Below, in pieces: positions 1 to 9,969 of a DNA stretch of 64,000 bases (its first letter is position 1; each line of letters opens with the position of its first letter). A program made the position numbers and the translations under genes. The DNA is from an uncultured Pontibacter sp. (GTDB lineage: Bacteria; Bacteroidota; Bacteroidia; Cytophagales; Hymenobacteraceae): assembly GCA_947499125.1 (NCBI GenBank), contig CANMMP010000005.1, forward strand, positions 186,001 to 250,000, given 5' to 3'. A model generated the notes under the pieces. It was given only the letters and a program-made list of their open reading frames with translations, did no database searches and was not told the DNA's origin.

Positions 1-316
1 TGAAGCAATTCTTAGCAGTTTATCTTCGCTAACCTGAATTTCGTCGATTATAGCTTATAAAATAAGGTTTTAATAAGATTAAATTTAATTCCGGTCGTAT
101 AAGGATATTAAATATCGAATTGCTCTCCCTCTACATGCCGAGCAGCTAAACCAGTTCACCGGAAAGATCATACTTGTTTTCCCCTGAGCCTGGCGAGTTG
201 TTGCATCAGCAAATTACTCTACTGGTAACATTACCCCGCCTCCCTCTGCCTGTGGTAAGTGTTTGACTCATGTTTTCTGTTTAGCACCCTATTAATCATC
301 TTATTTATGAGAGCAA
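1..316. other. Intergenic region upstream of the susC-like gene
   Basis: No open reading frame of useful length is visible on either strand. The stretch is AT-rich at its left end and must hold the promoter of the SusC-like gene, but I see no clear TAnnTTTG element with a matching upstream TTG. The end of a gene lying outside the window cannot be excluded. Confidence 0.5.
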
Positions 317-3300
317 ATGAAGAAACTATTACTTCTCAGTTTTGTCTTAATGTTTACCCTCTTTCAGCAGGCGTTGGCACAAGGCAGGACGGTGTCTGGT
401 ACAGTAACTGACCAGGCAACAGGACAAAGCTTACCCGGTGTAGCTATTATAGTACAAGGCACTACTGTTGGTACATCCACTAACGTTGATGGTGCTTATA
501 CTATTAATGTGCCCGCAGGTAGCAACACACTTGAGTTCCGATACATCGGTTATCAAACGGTAACCCGAAACGTTGGAAATGCTACTACAATTAACGTAGC
601 CTTAGCGGCAGATGCGCAACAACTTAGCGAAGTTGTTGTAACAGCATTTGGTATAGAGAAAGAAGAAAAAGCACTTAGTTATTCGGTGCAGCAACTCGAA
701 GGCGAAACAGTTTCGAAGGCCGGACAGCCAAATGTTACCAATGCCATACAAGGTAAAGTAGCAGGGGTTGTCGTACGCCAGTCCAGCGGTATGCCCGGTT
801 CATCTTCTACTATTACTGTTCGTGGTAACCGTTCTTTTACAGGTAATAACCAACCGCTTTATGTAGTGGATGGAATGCCTATAGAAAGTAACGCCCCTGC
901 GCAGTTGGGTGGTGCCGGGCCAGGTACCGGTGGTGTAAGTGGTGCAGATGCATCTGCCCGCGCGCTTGATATCAACCCAAATGATATAGAGTCCATTTCA
1001 GTGCTGAAAGGTGGAGCAGCTGCCGCTCTGTATGGTTTGCGTGCCTCTAACGGTGTAGTAATCATCACTACAAAAAAAGGCCGGGGCGCAGGTGCCAAAA
1101 AAGGAGCCACGGTTACTTTTAATACTGATTATACACTGGATGAGGTATCAAAACTGCCGGATCTGCAAAGTACTTATTCGCAGGGTAGCGGGGGTGCGTA
1201 TTCCGGGGTTACTTCACTTTCGTGGGGGCCTACCATTTCTTCGCTGGGCACTATTACAGACCCGCTTGGCAATGAGCGGCCGGGTAACCGTATTTTTGAT
1301 AACGTTGACCCATTCTTCGAAACAGGCCATACCTGGAACAATGCTATAAATATAGCTAATAGTGGTGAGCTGGGTAACTATGCAGTTGGCTTCAGTTTTA
1401 CGGACCAGAAAGGGGTGGTGCCAACAACTGGTATGGAGCGTTATACTGGTAAGGTAGCAGGCGATTATAAGCTGAACGAAAAAGTAACGCTGGGTATATC
1501 TGCCAACTACTCCGACATAGATATACAAAAGATACCGGGCGGAAGTAACCTGTCTAACCCACTGTTCACACTTTATGCAGCACCAAGAACCTTCGACTTA
1601 TGGGGCTTGCCTTTTGCACAACCCGACGACCCTTACAGACAGGTAAACTATAGAAGTGCAATAGATAACCCACGCTGGTCGCTGGCCAATAACGAGTTTA
1701 CAGAACAGACCCGACGCATTATTGGTAGCTCCAATATTACCTATAAGCCACTCGACTGGATAGGTATAAACTATAGGTTTGGGGTAGATTATTTTATAAC
1801 AAATGGTAAGGAAGTATACGAGCTGGGTTCCGGTTTTACAGGTGGCAGAACAAACCCACCTTCAGGCGGACAAATAACCGATTATGCCTTAGACCAGAAC
1901 CAGGTAAACTCAAACATATCGGTAAACTTTAACCGCGATATAACTGAAGGGATCAACCTGAACTTATTGATAGGTAACGAAGCGTACGACATCAGAAGCC
2001 GCCGCATTTTTAATGTCGGTAACGGTATTCCGATTGGCGGTTTCCGTAACATTGCCAGTACTACCTCGCAGTTAACCAACGAGGTTATTTCCAGAAGGAG
2101 AGTAGTTGGTTTTTATAGTAGCCTGGAACTGGGCTATAACGATTACCTCTTCCTGAATGCTACAGCCCGCCAGGACTATGTTTCTAACCTGCCACGGGAC
2201 AACAGAAGCTTCTTCTATCCATCGGTTGGGGTAGGCTTTGTATTTACAGATGCGTTTCAGTTAGATTATGACTGGCTCAGCTTTGGTAAGATAAGAGCTT
2301 CTTATGCCGAAGTTGGTGCAGCACCAGATAACCCATACCAGACCAGGAATATCTTTGTTGGTGGTGGTTCAGGGTCAGGTTTCCTGAACGATGGTATAAT
2401 CTTCCCTTTTAATGGATTGAATGCCTACTCCCTGAGCGATATTATTCGTTCCGATCAGTTGCGTCCGCAAAACACTAAAACGATAGAGTTTGGTGGCGAT
2501 CTACGCTTCCTGGATAACCGCATTACCCTGGATTATACTTACTATACACAGCGCACCGAAGACCAGATATTTGCCGTGCCGATAGCACCATCTGCGGGTT
2601 TTACTTCCGAGATCAGGAATGCGGGCGAACTGGAAACAAGAGGCCATGAACTTGTTGTAGGCCTTATTCCTTTCCGAAGCGAGGGCTTCCAGTGGGAAAT
2701 AACCACCAACTTCTCGTCTTACGAAAACGAAGTACTTTCTTTGGCTGAAGGGGTAGAGAATATCTTCCTGGGTGGTTTTGCTACGCCAAACATACGGGCG
2801 CAGGCCGGAGCCGCATACCCGATCATTTTTGGTACCTCTTATGTACGCGATGATGCAGGTAATATAGTAGTTGATAGCCGTGAGTTTATTGAAGGGGAAG
2901 CAAACCCTTATTATGGCATGCCATTACAGGGCCCGGCCACCAATATAGGCAACGTGCAGCCAGACTTCGAAATGTCCTTTACAAATAACTTCTCCTTTAA
3001 AGGGGTTACCCTCACCGCCCAGTTGGATTGGCGTAAAGGCGGTAAGACGTATGCCGGTAATACCAGATTGCTGAAGCTTTATGGTATGGCCGAGTTAACA
3101 GAGGACCGTGAAACACCTACAGTATTTGGAGGTTCTAAAGGGTTTATAGATGAGGACGGCAACCTGGTTGTGGAAGGCCCTAATGATATCCCTATACTTC
3201 AGGGGCAAACATTCTGGTCTGAGGCAATGGACGCTATTACCGAGTCTAATGTGTATTCTACAACATTTGTGAGGCTGCGCGAGGTAACACTTGGTTATAC

Positions 3301-3502
3301 TATCCCTACCTCATTAGTAGACCGGACCCCATTTAATGGAGCCAGTATTTTCTTTACCGGGCGTAACCTGTTCTTAATTAGCGACTATCCAAACTTTGAC
3401 CCCGAAACAAGTGTGGGCGGGGCAGGTAACTTCCAGGGTCTGGAGTATGTGTCGTTGCCTCAGACCAGAAGCTACGGTGCCGGTATCAAAGTATCATTTT
3501 AG
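317..3502 (+). CDS. SusC/RagA-family TonB-linked outer membrane protein
   Basis: A 1061-residue TonB-dependent outer membrane transporter of the SusC/RagA type, which imports oligomeric nutrients together with a SusD lipoprotein. Seen: a Sec signal peptide ending in ALAQ near residue 22; a carboxypeptidase-regulatory-like domain at about residues 24-105 (VSGTVTDQATGQSLPGV); a plug domain at about 120-255 with VVDGMPIES and the family signature LYGLRASNGVVIITTKKG; then a long beta-barrel ending in the terminal aromatic residue (AGIKVSF). The length is typical for the family. It lies 17 nt upstream of the SusD-like gene, so the two form an operon. No regulator or glycoside hydrolase is adjacent, so the substrate (glycan or peptide) cannot be named. 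Confidence 0.95.
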   Translation: MKKLLLLSFVLMFTLFQQALAQGRTVSGTVTDQATGQSLPGVAIIVQGTTVGTSTNVDGAYTINVPAGSNTLEFRYIGYQTVTRNVGNATTINVALAADAQQLSEVVVTAFGIEKEEKALSYSVQQLEGETVSKAGQPNVTNAIQGKVAGVVVRQSSGMPGSSSTITVRGNRSFTGNNQPLYVVDGMPIESNAPAQLGGAGPGTGGVSGADASARALDINPNDIESISVLKGGAAAALYGLRASNGVVIITTKKGRGAGAKKGATVTFNTDYTLDEVSKLPDLQSTYSQGSGGAYSGVTSLSWGPTISSLGTITDPLGNERPGNRIFDNVDPFFETGHTWNNAINIANSGELGNYAVGFSFTDQKGVVPTTGMERYTGKVAGDYKLNEKVTLGISANYSDIDIQKIPGGSNLSNPLFTLYAAPRTFDLWGLPFAQPDDPYRQVNYRSAIDNPRWSLANNEFTEQTRRIIGSSNITYKPLDWIGINYRFGVDYFITNGKEVYELGSGFTGGRTNPPSGGQITDYALDQNQVNSNISVNFNRDITEGINLNLLIGNEAYDIRSRRIFNVGNGIPIGGFRNIASTTSQLTNEVISRRRVVGFYSSLELGYNDYLFLNATARQDYVSNLPRDNRSFFYPSVGVGFVFTDAFQLDYDWLSFGKIRASYAEVGAAPDNPYQTRNIFVGGGSGSGFLNDGIIFPFNGLNAYSLSDIIRSDQLRPQNTKTIEFGGDLRFLDNRITLDYTYYTQRTEDQIFAVPIAPSAGFTSEIRNAGELETRGHELVVGLIPFRSEGFQWEITTNFSSYENEVLSLAEGVENIFLGGFATPNIRAQAGAAYPIIFGTSYVRDDAGNIVVDSREFIEGEANPYYGMPLQGPATNIGNVQPDFEMSFTNNFSFKGVTLTAQLDWRKGGKTYAGNTRLLKLYGMAELTEDRETPTVFGGSKGFIDEDGNLVVEGPNDIPILQGQTFWSEAMDAITESNVYSTTFVRLREVTLGYTIPTSLVDRTPFNGASIFFTGRNLFLISDYPNFDPETSVGGAGNFQGLEYVSLPQTRSYGAGIKVSF

Positions 3503-3519
3503 AAGATAAATTTATTCAT

Positions 3520-4944
3520 ATGAAAACTTATAAGTTTCTATCATACATACTATTGGCGGGGCTATTACTGGTAACTAACTCTTGCAGTGAAGATACACTG
3601 GATGAGATAGATACAAACCCGAATAGCCCTACTGATGTGACGATAAATCTGCTGCTGCCACAAGCGCAAGTAGATGTTTCATTTGCCGTAACTAATACGG
3701 ATGTCGCCTGGTATTCTTCTGTTTTTGTGCAGCACACCGCAGGGGTACATGCGCAGTTACAAGCCGCTGACCGTCGCTCAGGCTTAAACGATGCGACGCT
3801 GGTGAACAATACCTGGACAACAATTTATGCTACTACTTTACCCGACCTGAACCTGATCATTGAGAAAGGGTCTGAAGGCGGAGACGAAGAAGGCAGATGG
3901 GTGGCGGTAGGTATAGCCAAGATATTAAAAGCTTATACTTTGGCAATTGCAACCGATACATGGGGACGTGTTCCATTTTCAGAAGCTACGCAGGGTACTG
4001 CAGCGCGTAAGCCGGTTTTCGATCCGCAGGAACAGGTTTATGCCGGCATACAACAGCTGTTGGATGAGGCTATCGTGGACTTAGCGAAAGAGAGCCCGGG
4101 CCCAGGATCGCGTGATCTGATCTATGGCGGCGATATAGAGAATTGGACAAAAGCTGCCTGGTCTTTAAAAGCGAGGTATTATAACCGCCTTAGCAACATT
4201 GACCCTACAGGCTCTGCACAAGATGCGCTGGATGCAATTGCAAATGGCTTTACAAGTTCAGACGACAATTTGGTGTTCAGTTCGTTTACAACAGATGCAA
4301 CTGGCCAGAACCCCTGGTATCAGGAAGCTGCCGACCGCGCACACCTGGCAGTTAGCCAACAGTTTGTGCAAACGCTGCAATCTCTTAACGACCCAAGGCT
4401 GCCTATACTCGTAGATGTAGCCCCGGAGACCGGAGAGATCACAGGTGCGCCAAACGGCACACAGACGAACGACCAGTCAAGTGAGAAGTTCTCTGACCCT
4501 ACAGAATTTGCCTTAAACGAGACATCTCCTGTACAGCTTATGACCTACGACGAATTAAAGTTTATTGAGGCTGAAGCAAACCTGAGATTAGGCAATGCAG
4601 CGGCCGCAGCAACAGCATTTACAGAAGCAGTTAGTGCAGCAGTGCAACGACAGACTCCACAGGTATCAGGTGCACAGGCTACGGCTTATGCTGCTTCCGT
4701 GGTAGCAGGTGGCATTACATTGGAGAATATTATCCGTCAGAAGTGGATCTCTTTCTGGTTGTTTCAGCCAATAGAAGCGTTTGCAGATTACAGGAGAACG
4801 GACCTGCCAGCTCTTACACACCTTGTGAGCCGTGCACCATTAAGGTTCCCATATCCTCAGAGTGAGTTGGATGCCAATTCGGCCAATGTGCCGAATGTAC
4901 AGCTTACAGATGGCGTATGGTGGGATGATGGCAGTGAGGATTAA
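3520..4944 (+). CDS. SusD/RagB-like nutrient-binding outer membrane lipoprotein
   Basis: A 474-residue surface lipoprotein that caps the SusC-like channel. A lipoprotein signal peptide ends in the lipobox TNSC near residue 22, so Cys would be lipidated. The body is alpha-helical TPR-like, as in the SusD-like family, with typical features: a DTNPNSP segment after the lipobox, TDTWGRVPFSEA in the middle, and LRFPYPQSELDAN followed by VWWDDG at the C-terminus. It is the second gene of the susC-susD operon and is followed by a strong hairpin terminator. The pairing with a SusC gene makes the assignment firm; the ligand is unknown. Confidence 0.93.
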   Translation: MKTYKFLSYILLAGLLLVTNSCSEDTLDEIDTNPNSPTDVTINLLLPQAQVDVSFAVTNTDVAWYSSVFVQHTAGVHAQLQAADRRSGLNDATLVNNTWTTIYATTLPDLNLIIEKGSEGGDEEGRWVAVGIAKILKAYTLAIATDTWGRVPFSEATQGTAARKPVFDPQEQVYAGIQQLLDEAIVDLAKESPGPGSRDLIYGGDIENWTKAAWSLKARYYNRLSNIDPTGSAQDALDAIANGFTSSDDNLVFSSFTTDATGQNPWYQEAADRAHLAVSQQFVQTLQSLNDPRLPILVDVAPETGEITGAPNGTQTNDQSSEKFSDPTEFALNETSPVQLMTYDELKFIEAEANLRLGNAAAAATAFTEAVSAAVQRQTPQVSGAQATAYAASVVAGGITLENIIRQKWISFWLFQPIEAFADYRRTDLPALTHLVSRAPLRFPYPQSELDANSANVPNVQLTDGVWWDDGSED

Positions 4945-5035
4945 AACTATAGCTGACTTACGGTAATGAGCTTATGTAGCTGATTGTTTTTTTATGCATC
5001 ATATATCTGAAAAACAAAATACGTTTATACTTTAC

Positions 5036-5068
5036 AACTCCTGCCTGCAACATGGCAGGAGTTTTTTT
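5036..5068 (+). terminator. Rho-independent terminator after the susCD pair
   Basis: A perfect 10-bp stem (AACTCCTGCC / GGCAGGAGTT) with an 8-nt loop is followed by a T-run. It lies about 90 nt after the SusD-like stop and ends transcription before rnhB. Confidence 0.9.
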
Positions 5069-5102
5069 GTGTAGATTTGTGGTACAAGCACATCAATTAG
5101 TT

Positions 5103-5684
5103 ATGTTACTCCCTAACTATAGCGGTTTTACCCTGGAAGCAGGTATAGATGAAGCGGGCCGTGGCTGCCTGGCTGGCCCGGTGGTGGCAGCTGCTGTTAT
5201 ACTTCCAGCTAACTATAAGCACCTACTCCTGAACGACTCGAAACAGCTAAGCAAAAAGCAACGCGACCTGATAAAGGAAGATATAAAGCGTGACGCCGTA
5301 GCTTGGGCAATAGGAGAGGCGACACCTATTGAGATTGACGAGATAAACATATTACAGGCTACTTTCCTGGCGATGCACCGCGCTATAGCTGGCCTAAACA
5401 AACAGGTGGAATACCTTATAATAGATGGAAACAGGTTTAAACCCTACAGCGGTATTCCTCACGCATGTATTGTAAAAGGCGACGGAAAATACCTGTCTAT
5501 TGCGGCGGCATCGGTGCTTGCTAAAACGCACCGCGATGAGGTGATGGAGAAACTTGCCACGGAGTTTATACCTTATGGCTGGGAGAAGAATGCCGGCTAC
5601 CCGACAAAAATACACAGGCAGGCCATTGCTGCGCACGGCCCAACCGAGCATCATCGCAAGTCGTTTGCGTTGTTGCCCCGGTAA
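5103..5684 (+). CDS. rnhB: Ribonuclease HII
   Basis: RNase HII (193 residues) removes ribonucleotides and RNA from RNA-DNA hybrids in the cytoplasm. The catalytic N-terminal motif GIDEAGRG is present (D16, E17), followed by the family segments [40 protein letters not shown] and the C-terminal [11 protein letters not shown]. An in-frame ATG also exists at 5052, but it sits inside the upstream terminator hairpin and would add 17 unrelated residues; the start at 5103 places the IDEAGRG motif at the usual distance. A TAGATTTG word at 5072-5079 matches the Bacteroidota -7 element, but no good upstream partner was found. The gene is monocistronic. Confidence 0.95.
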   Translation: MLLPNYSGFTLEAGIDEAGRGCLAGPVVAAAVILPANYKHLLLNDSKQLSKKQRDLIKEDIKRDAVAWAIGEATPIEIDEINILQATFLAMHRAIAGLNKQVEYLIIDGNRFKPYSGIPHACIVKGDGKYLSIAAASVLAKTHRDEVMEKLATEFIPYGWEKNAGYPTKIHRQAIAAHGPTEHHRKSFALLPR

Positions 5685-5722
5685 CGGCCGGAATTAAATC
5701 AAAAAGCTACTAAAAGGCTGGG

Positions 5723-6157
5723 TTATTTAAGTTTTATCAGATCCAGGAACAAGCTAAAGCTATCCAGCGAAGAAAGGTTATTGTCGAAATTCTCGAATGA
5801 TAACGGCTTTAGGATATAACCGGATACCTGCAATTTCTGGGTGGCCATACGGTCGGTTTCCTCGTTTGAGGTCGTCATGATGAACACTGGGATATGGCTA
5901 AACTCAGGATCGTGTCGTAGTTCTGTTAAAAATTCGATGCCGTTCATTTTCGGCATATTTATATCGAGTAATATAACATTTGGAGCAGGGGTGATCTTGG
6001 TTACACCTTCGCCGCGCAGCATTTTCAGGGCCTCGCGGCCATTGCGTGCTACATGAAGCGGCTGGTCCAATCCAATTTTTTTAAGCTCGCGCTCTACATT
6101 CATAATATCCAGGTAGTCGTCTTCAACTAAAAGAATATTTACTATTTTATCGCTCAT
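5723..6157 (-). CDS. CheY-like single-domain response regulator (Rcp1 type)
   Basis: A 144-residue receiver domain without an output domain. The acidic pocket is E12-D13-D14, the phosphoacceptor is D65 in VILLDINMPKMNG, the switch region is IMTTSNEE, and the conserved Lys is K117 in GYILKPLS. The long loop between the third strand and helix and the absence of a DNA-binding domain resemble the Rcp1/phytochrome-associated class of receivers. It follows the CHASE3 histidine kinase by 59 nt on the same strand and is very probably its partner. The output is likely protein-protein interaction rather than transcription; the target cannot be read from the sequence. Confidence 0.92.
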   Translation of the reverse strand: MSDKIVNILLVEDDYLDIMNVERELKKIGLDQPLHVARNGREALKMLRGEGVTKITPAPNVILLDINMPKMNGIEFLTELRHDPEFSHIPVFIMTTSNEETDRMATQKLQVSGYILKPLSFENFDNNLSSLDSFSLFLDLIKLK

Positions 6158-6216
6158 TCCTGTTAAATGTAAATAGGGTGCTCAGACACAAAGTTAGACA
6201 AACTAATCCTTAATTT

Positions 6217-7683
6217 CTACTTTTTTGGCCATGTAAATGTAAAAGTTGCTCCCTGGCCGGGTTCTGAATTCACCCAGATGGTGCCTCCCTGCCATTCCAC
6301 AATCTTCTTAACGATGGCAAGGCCTACTCCAGTACTTTCCACGGCATCTCTTTCTTGTAACGTCTGAAAAATTACAAAAATACGCTCGTGGTAATCGGCA
6401 TCTATACCCGGCCCGTTGTCTTTGACCGAGAAAGTATAATATTCTTCTGATTCCTTAAACCCTATGGTTATCAGGCCTTCCTCCTTATCGTTATACTTTA
6501 TTGCGTTGCTGATCAGGTTCGAAAAAACTTGCTGCAGTTGTATACGCGCTGTAAAAATAACCGGTAACGCCTCCGGGAAAATTATTCTGAAATGAGGCGG
6601 TATATTTATAAGGTCCACGGTGTCGTGCAACAGCTCGCCTACATCTACCTGTTCGTCTACCGGGGTAGTCCGGCCAATGCGGGCCAGCGCCAGTATACCG
6701 TTTATCAGGTTTTCCATGCGGTGCACGCGTGTGCGCATCATAGCCAGGTATTCCCTTACATTTTCCGGCAATTGGCGTCCCATGTCTTCCTCTACCCAAC
6801 GCGATGCTACCTCAATTCCACGCAAAGGCGCTTTCAAGTCATGCGATACCACATAAGCAAACTGGTCAAGTTCCTTGTTTTTGCGGTCCAGCTCCGAAAA
6901 GGTTTCATCAATGGTGGTAGCCATGGAATTCAGAGACAGCGACAGCATACTCAGTTCATCGTTAGCATTATCGTTGATCTGGGTTTTGTAGTCGCCTTTG
7001 GATATTTTATCGGCCAGGTTCACCATTATCATGATACGGGTTGATATAAGACGGGTGATGTAATAAGCCCAGCTTAAACCAAGTATAACGGATATAATAG
7101 TAAGTATAGTAGATACCTGGCGCGTGTTTTCTATACTGTTGCTCAGGCGGTTGAGTCGATCTTTACGTACTTTGTATTCGTACGCATTAAAATCCTTAAA
7201 CGCGACACGCAGGGAGTCCATCAGGTCCTTCTCGCCAACCAGCAGGCTATCTACTTTAAAGCTTATGTCTTTAACGGTGCTGTCAGCCATGTCTGCACGG
7301 GTAATGGCTATCAGCGGTTCAGCGTAATCCTGTTCCCAGCGCTTTTGTACATCAACTATATATCTCAGCTTGCTTGTTTGTTCCGGGGTATAAGTTGTAT
7401 AGGTTGATAACTCTTTGAACAGGCGGGGCATCAGCTGTTTTGCCTGCGTATATGGTATCAGGAAGGTCTCGTTACCGTTCAGCAAAAAGCCACGGATACC
7501 GGTTTCCATATCAATTATATTGCGTTGCAGGGCAGCAGAGTTACGCACTACTACCTGCGAGCGGGTTACCCAGTCCGAGTTCTCAATCACATCTTCCGAA
7601 AGCCGGAAGTTAACTATAGCCACAGCCGTAAATAATGCCGAAATAAGCAGGAACCCGACAAACAGCTTTACCGATAATTTCAT
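6217..7683 (-). CDS. Membrane-bound CHASE3-HAMP sensor histidine kinase
   Basis: A 488-residue sensor kinase. Order seen: TM helix 1 at residues ~7-27; a CHASE3-type extracytoplasmic sensor at ~40-185 containing DMETGIRGFLLNGNE; TM helix 2 at ~190-212; HAMP at ~212-265; HisKA with the phosphoacceptor H281 in VVSHDLKAPLRG; and HATPase_c with the N box (NLISNAIKYND), G1 (VKDNGPGID) and G2 (STGVGLAIVKKIVE) motifs. The catalytic domain resembles phytochrome-like kinases, which commonly pair with Rcp1-type regulators such as the gene that follows. CAAAGATA at 7759-7766 reads as TATCTTTG on the coding strand, a possible -7 element, but a good -33 partner is missing. The ligand is unknown. Confidence 0.93.
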   Translation of the reverse strand: MKLSVKLFVGFLLISALFTAVAIVNFRLSEDVIENSDWVTRSQVVVRNSAALQRNIIDMETGIRGFLLNGNETFLIPYTQAKQLMPRLFKELSTYTTYTPEQTSKLRYIVDVQKRWEQDYAEPLIAITRADMADSTVKDISFKVDSLLVGEKDLMDSLRVAFKDFNAYEYKVRKDRLNRLSNSIENTRQVSTILTIISVILGLSWAYYITRLISTRIMIMVNLADKISKGDYKTQINDNANDELSMLSLSLNSMATTIDETFSELDRKNKELDQFAYVVSHDLKAPLRGIEVASRWVEEDMGRQLPENVREYLAMMRTRVHRMENLINGILALARIGRTTPVDEQVDVGELLHDTVDLINIPPHFRIIFPEALPVIFTARIQLQQVFSNLISNAIKYNDKEEGLITIGFKESEEYYTFSVKDNGPGIDADYHERIFVIFQTLQERDAVESTGVGLAIVKKIVEWQGGTIWVNSEPGQGATFTFTWPKK

Positions 7684-8003
7684 GTACAGGAATTATTTTG
7701 GAATACCACACAAATCTGCCATTAGCTTACCGGGTTGGTAGTAAGCATTATAGCGGAACAAAGATAAGGTTTACTAATTAAAGTGGTTGATGACCTTGTA
7801 TGGCACCTGGCTCTCGGCGAGCGGAATTGAGTAGTTTGTGTTTAGATGTAGGGGCATAGCAATACGTGTTTTGGCTAAAATGTTCTGGGGTTTACGGCCG
7901 GGTAAGTATAGAGTTACAGTTATATTAAAATAAAAAAATATGAGCCTGAGAGCTCTGGGCTGGCTTTTCCTGGTGTAGTGTTTAAGTGTTTGATAATGAG
8001 TTA
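7684..8003. other. Intergenic region between kinase and methyltransferase
   Basis: No gene is seen. The right-hand end carries a weak minus-strand terminator for the methyltransferase (about 7930-7961) and the left part must hold the kinase promoter. Several copies of the window-wide AA(C/G)TATA(A/G) word occur here. Confidence 0.5.
7930..7961 (-). terminator. Weak candidate terminator of the methyltransferase gene
   Basis: Read on the minus strand, a short stem (AGCC / GGCT with partial inner pairing) is followed by a T-rich run (ATATTTTTTTATTTT). The stem is short and mismatched, so the call is tentative. Confidence 0.4.
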
Positions 8004-8921
8004 TTACCTTGGTTTCTGGGCTGCTACAATATATACCAGGCTGCCACCCGCCGATACGTACTGCTCGTTCAGCAGCTTTTGTTTCAGTGTAATTTTATTG
8101 TAGAGCAGCTGTTGCCAATAGGCATCAAACTTGTCCTTGTGTCCGCCGCCAGCCATGTAGTAGTTCAGGTTATCCTGGTAGTCGTAGCCCATGGCTTCGG
8201 TATCTATCCATTGCAGCATTTGCTCTACCCGTAATATCTTTTCCTGGGTGTCGTAAGGTGGTATAATTGAAAGCGCTTTATCTGATATCCATACTTTAAT
8301 ATCGCGTAGGCCGGCTTTCAGAAACAGGTCGGGTACCACATCGCCGAGCGAGTTAAAGCCTTCGCCAAGCTGCTTCTTGCCCTTTTCGATGCGCAGCTTT
8401 ATTTCGAGTACATCCAGCATGGCATCTACGTTAAAGTCGGTTTCGCCGTAGCGATCGAACATAAGGTTAGGCACGAGGTTGTTTGGCTCCAGGGCCACTA
8501 CCCAGCCACCAGGTTTGGTAACGCGCATCATTTCGTCTATTACCCGGTTAGGGTTTTTAACGTGTATCAGCAGGGTCTGGCAAAGGGTTACATCGGCTAT
8601 GTTGTCGGGGAGCGGTATTTCGGTTGCGTTGCCAACTTTAAAGTTATAGTCGATGGTGTTATGGCCAAACTGGCTTTGAGCCCGCTGTTTTGCTTCGGCA
8701 ATGTAGCCGGGCTCATAATCTACGCCTATAACATTGGAGCCGTTTGGCATGTATTTCGAGAACTTAAAGCCCATCATGCCCTTTCCGCAACCAATATCGA
8801 CCAGCGTATCGATGTAGCGGATGTGCAGGCGCTCGGCCAGCAGTTCCAGGTAGTCGTCGTTCCACCAGTATTCGCGGGCAGGGCCCAGGTGCTCTTCAGA
8901 ATGTTGTTTGTCGTCGCTCAA
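8004..8921 (-). CDS. Class I SAM-dependent methyltransferase
   Basis: A 305-residue soluble methyltransferase. Motif I is LVDIGCGKGMMGFKFSK (about residues 40-56), the motif II acidic residue lies in VIGVDYEPGYI, and motif IV/post-IV are seen in ADVTLCQTLLIHVKNPNRVIDEMMRVTKPGG and WVVALEPNN. The substrate is not predictable. The first possible codon is TTG at 8921, immediately after an in-frame stop; no ATG occurs before motif I, so a TTG start is favoured. It is monocistronic. The C-terminal ~120 residues contain no motif I recognise. Confidence 0.85.
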   Translation of the reverse strand: MSDDKQHSEEHLGPAREYWWNDDYLELLAERLHIRYIDTLVDIGCGKGMMGFKFSKYMPNGSNVIGVDYEPGYIAEAKQRAQSQFGHNTIDYNFKVGNATEIPLPDNIADVTLCQTLLIHVKNPNRVIDEMMRVTKPGGWVVALEPNNLVPNLMFDRYGETDFNVDAMLDVLEIKLRIEKGKKQLGEGFNSLGDVVPDLFLKAGLRDIKVWISDKALSIIPPYDTQEKILRVEQMLQWIDTEAMGYDYQDNLNYYMAGGGHKDKFDAYWQQLLYNKITLKQKLLNEQYVSAGGSLVYIVAAQKPR

Positions 8922-8943
8922 CTATAGTTTGGGTTAAGTATAA

Positions 8944-8977
8944 AAAATAAGCCCCTGCCATGGCAGAGGCTTATTTT
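8944..8977 (-). terminator. Terminator of the DUF2911 gene (bidirectional hairpin)
   Basis: A 34-nt inverted repeat with 17-nt arms and a single C/A mismatch (AAAATAAGCC...GGCTTATTTT). The A-run before it gives a T-run on the minus strand. It lies 25 nt beyond the DUF2911 stop. Confidence 0.85.
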
Positions 8978-9001
8978 GTAATTATTAGCATGCCCAGGGG
9001 C

Positions 9002-9880
9002 TTACTTTTGCTTTTTCCACTCTGCAATGGCTTTCTCATTCATACGCACATAATCGGCGTTGTTTTCTTTTTTAGCCAGTTCCATCGACTGTTCAGCGGT
9101 TTTGATAGCGCCTTTATAGTCTTTTAGTTTCGCCTGTATCTTAGCCTGCGTGTGCAGGTTCCAGAAACGTGGGTTGTTAGCGTTGGCTTTCTTCATCCAG
9201 TCCAGAGCCTGCTTCATGTCCTTGTTGTTATCAAGGTAGTAGCTTGCAGCAGCTGCATATAAACCTGGCTGTACGTCTTTGCCATTCACTACTTTTTCCT
9301 GTATCTGGGCCATCACTTTGCTGTCAACCTCAGCCTCAACAGTAAAGCTTACAATGGTCTTGTCCCATAATATCTCCAGATCGGTGCTGGCAGGCTTCAC
9401 GTTAGTAAAGTTTATAGTAAAGGTCTCTACTGTTCTCGGGTTGGTCTGTGGTTTTACCGTGAAACGCGCCAGGTCTTCTTCCTGCTTATACTCTGTTCCG
9501 CCATCGCCCCAGTGCTTAGTGTTTTTATGGATGATGATGGTCCATTCGTTCTGGTTCGGGATAGTGTAAAGTGCGTATTCGCCGGCAGGTATCTTGTTGC
9601 CTTTTATAGTTACGTCATCAGAGAACGTGATCTTGGTAGAGGCATTGGCACCTGTGCGCCATAGTTTACCATAAGGCACTACATCGCCGCCATAAATGCT
9701 GCGGCCTTTCATGGATGGGCGTGAGTAATTAACAGAAATCTCGCCGAGACCAACTTTCTGGGTTACAGTAGAGGCAGGGCTGGCAGCCGGCATGGTTATA
9801 CCTTGCTGGGCGCTGGCAGTAAAGGCCGTGCCACCAAGTAATGCTGCCGATAGCAGGAATGTAAAAAATACGTTCTTCAT
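9002..9880 (-). CDS. DUF2911 secreted protein with TPR-like C-terminus
   Basis: A 292-residue exported protein. A Sec signal peptide ends in TASAQ near residue 25. The DUF2911 domain covers about residues 30-180, with VNYSRPSMKGRSIYGG, VPYGKLWRTGANAST and PAGEYALYTIP, all diagnostic of this Bacteroidota family of unknown function. Residues ~190-285 look like two TPR-like helical hairpins (AAASYYLDNNKDMKQALDWM; KLKDYKGAIKTAEQSMELA). It is monocistronic, with a strong terminator behind it. The cellular location is probably the periplasm. No catalytic residues can be named. Confidence 0.9.
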   Translation of the reverse strand: MKNVFFTFLLSAALLGGTAFTASAQQGITMPAASPASTVTQKVGLGEISVNYSRPSMKGRSIYGGDVVPYGKLWRTGANASTKITFSDDVTIKGNKIPAGEYALYTIPNQNEWTIIIHKNTKHWGDGGTEYKQEEDLARFTVKPQTNPRTVETFTINFTNVKPASTDLEILWDKTIVSFTVEAEVDSKVMAQIQEKVVNGKDVQPGLYAAAASYYLDNNKDMKQALDWMKKANANNPRFWNLHTQAKIQAKLKDYKGAIKTAEQSMELAKKENNADYVRMNEKAIAEWKKQK

Positions 9881-9969
9881 GGTTTTATAAGTATAAATTT
9901 ATGATAAGGTAAAATACTCAATATTCTGTTCGCAACGAAGTATAGCTTACTTATAGGTTATACTTATAC

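Noticed and set aside
5052-5102. Upstream ATG extending rnhB by 17 codons
   Set aside because: It lies inside the hairpin of the susCD terminator and adds residues unlike any RNase HII N-terminus.
7759-7766. Promoter of the kinase gene (TATCTTTG on the minus strand)
   Set aside because: The -7 word is good, but no TTG lies at the required distance, so it is not called; the same holds for the sites at 12547, 14277 and 42721.
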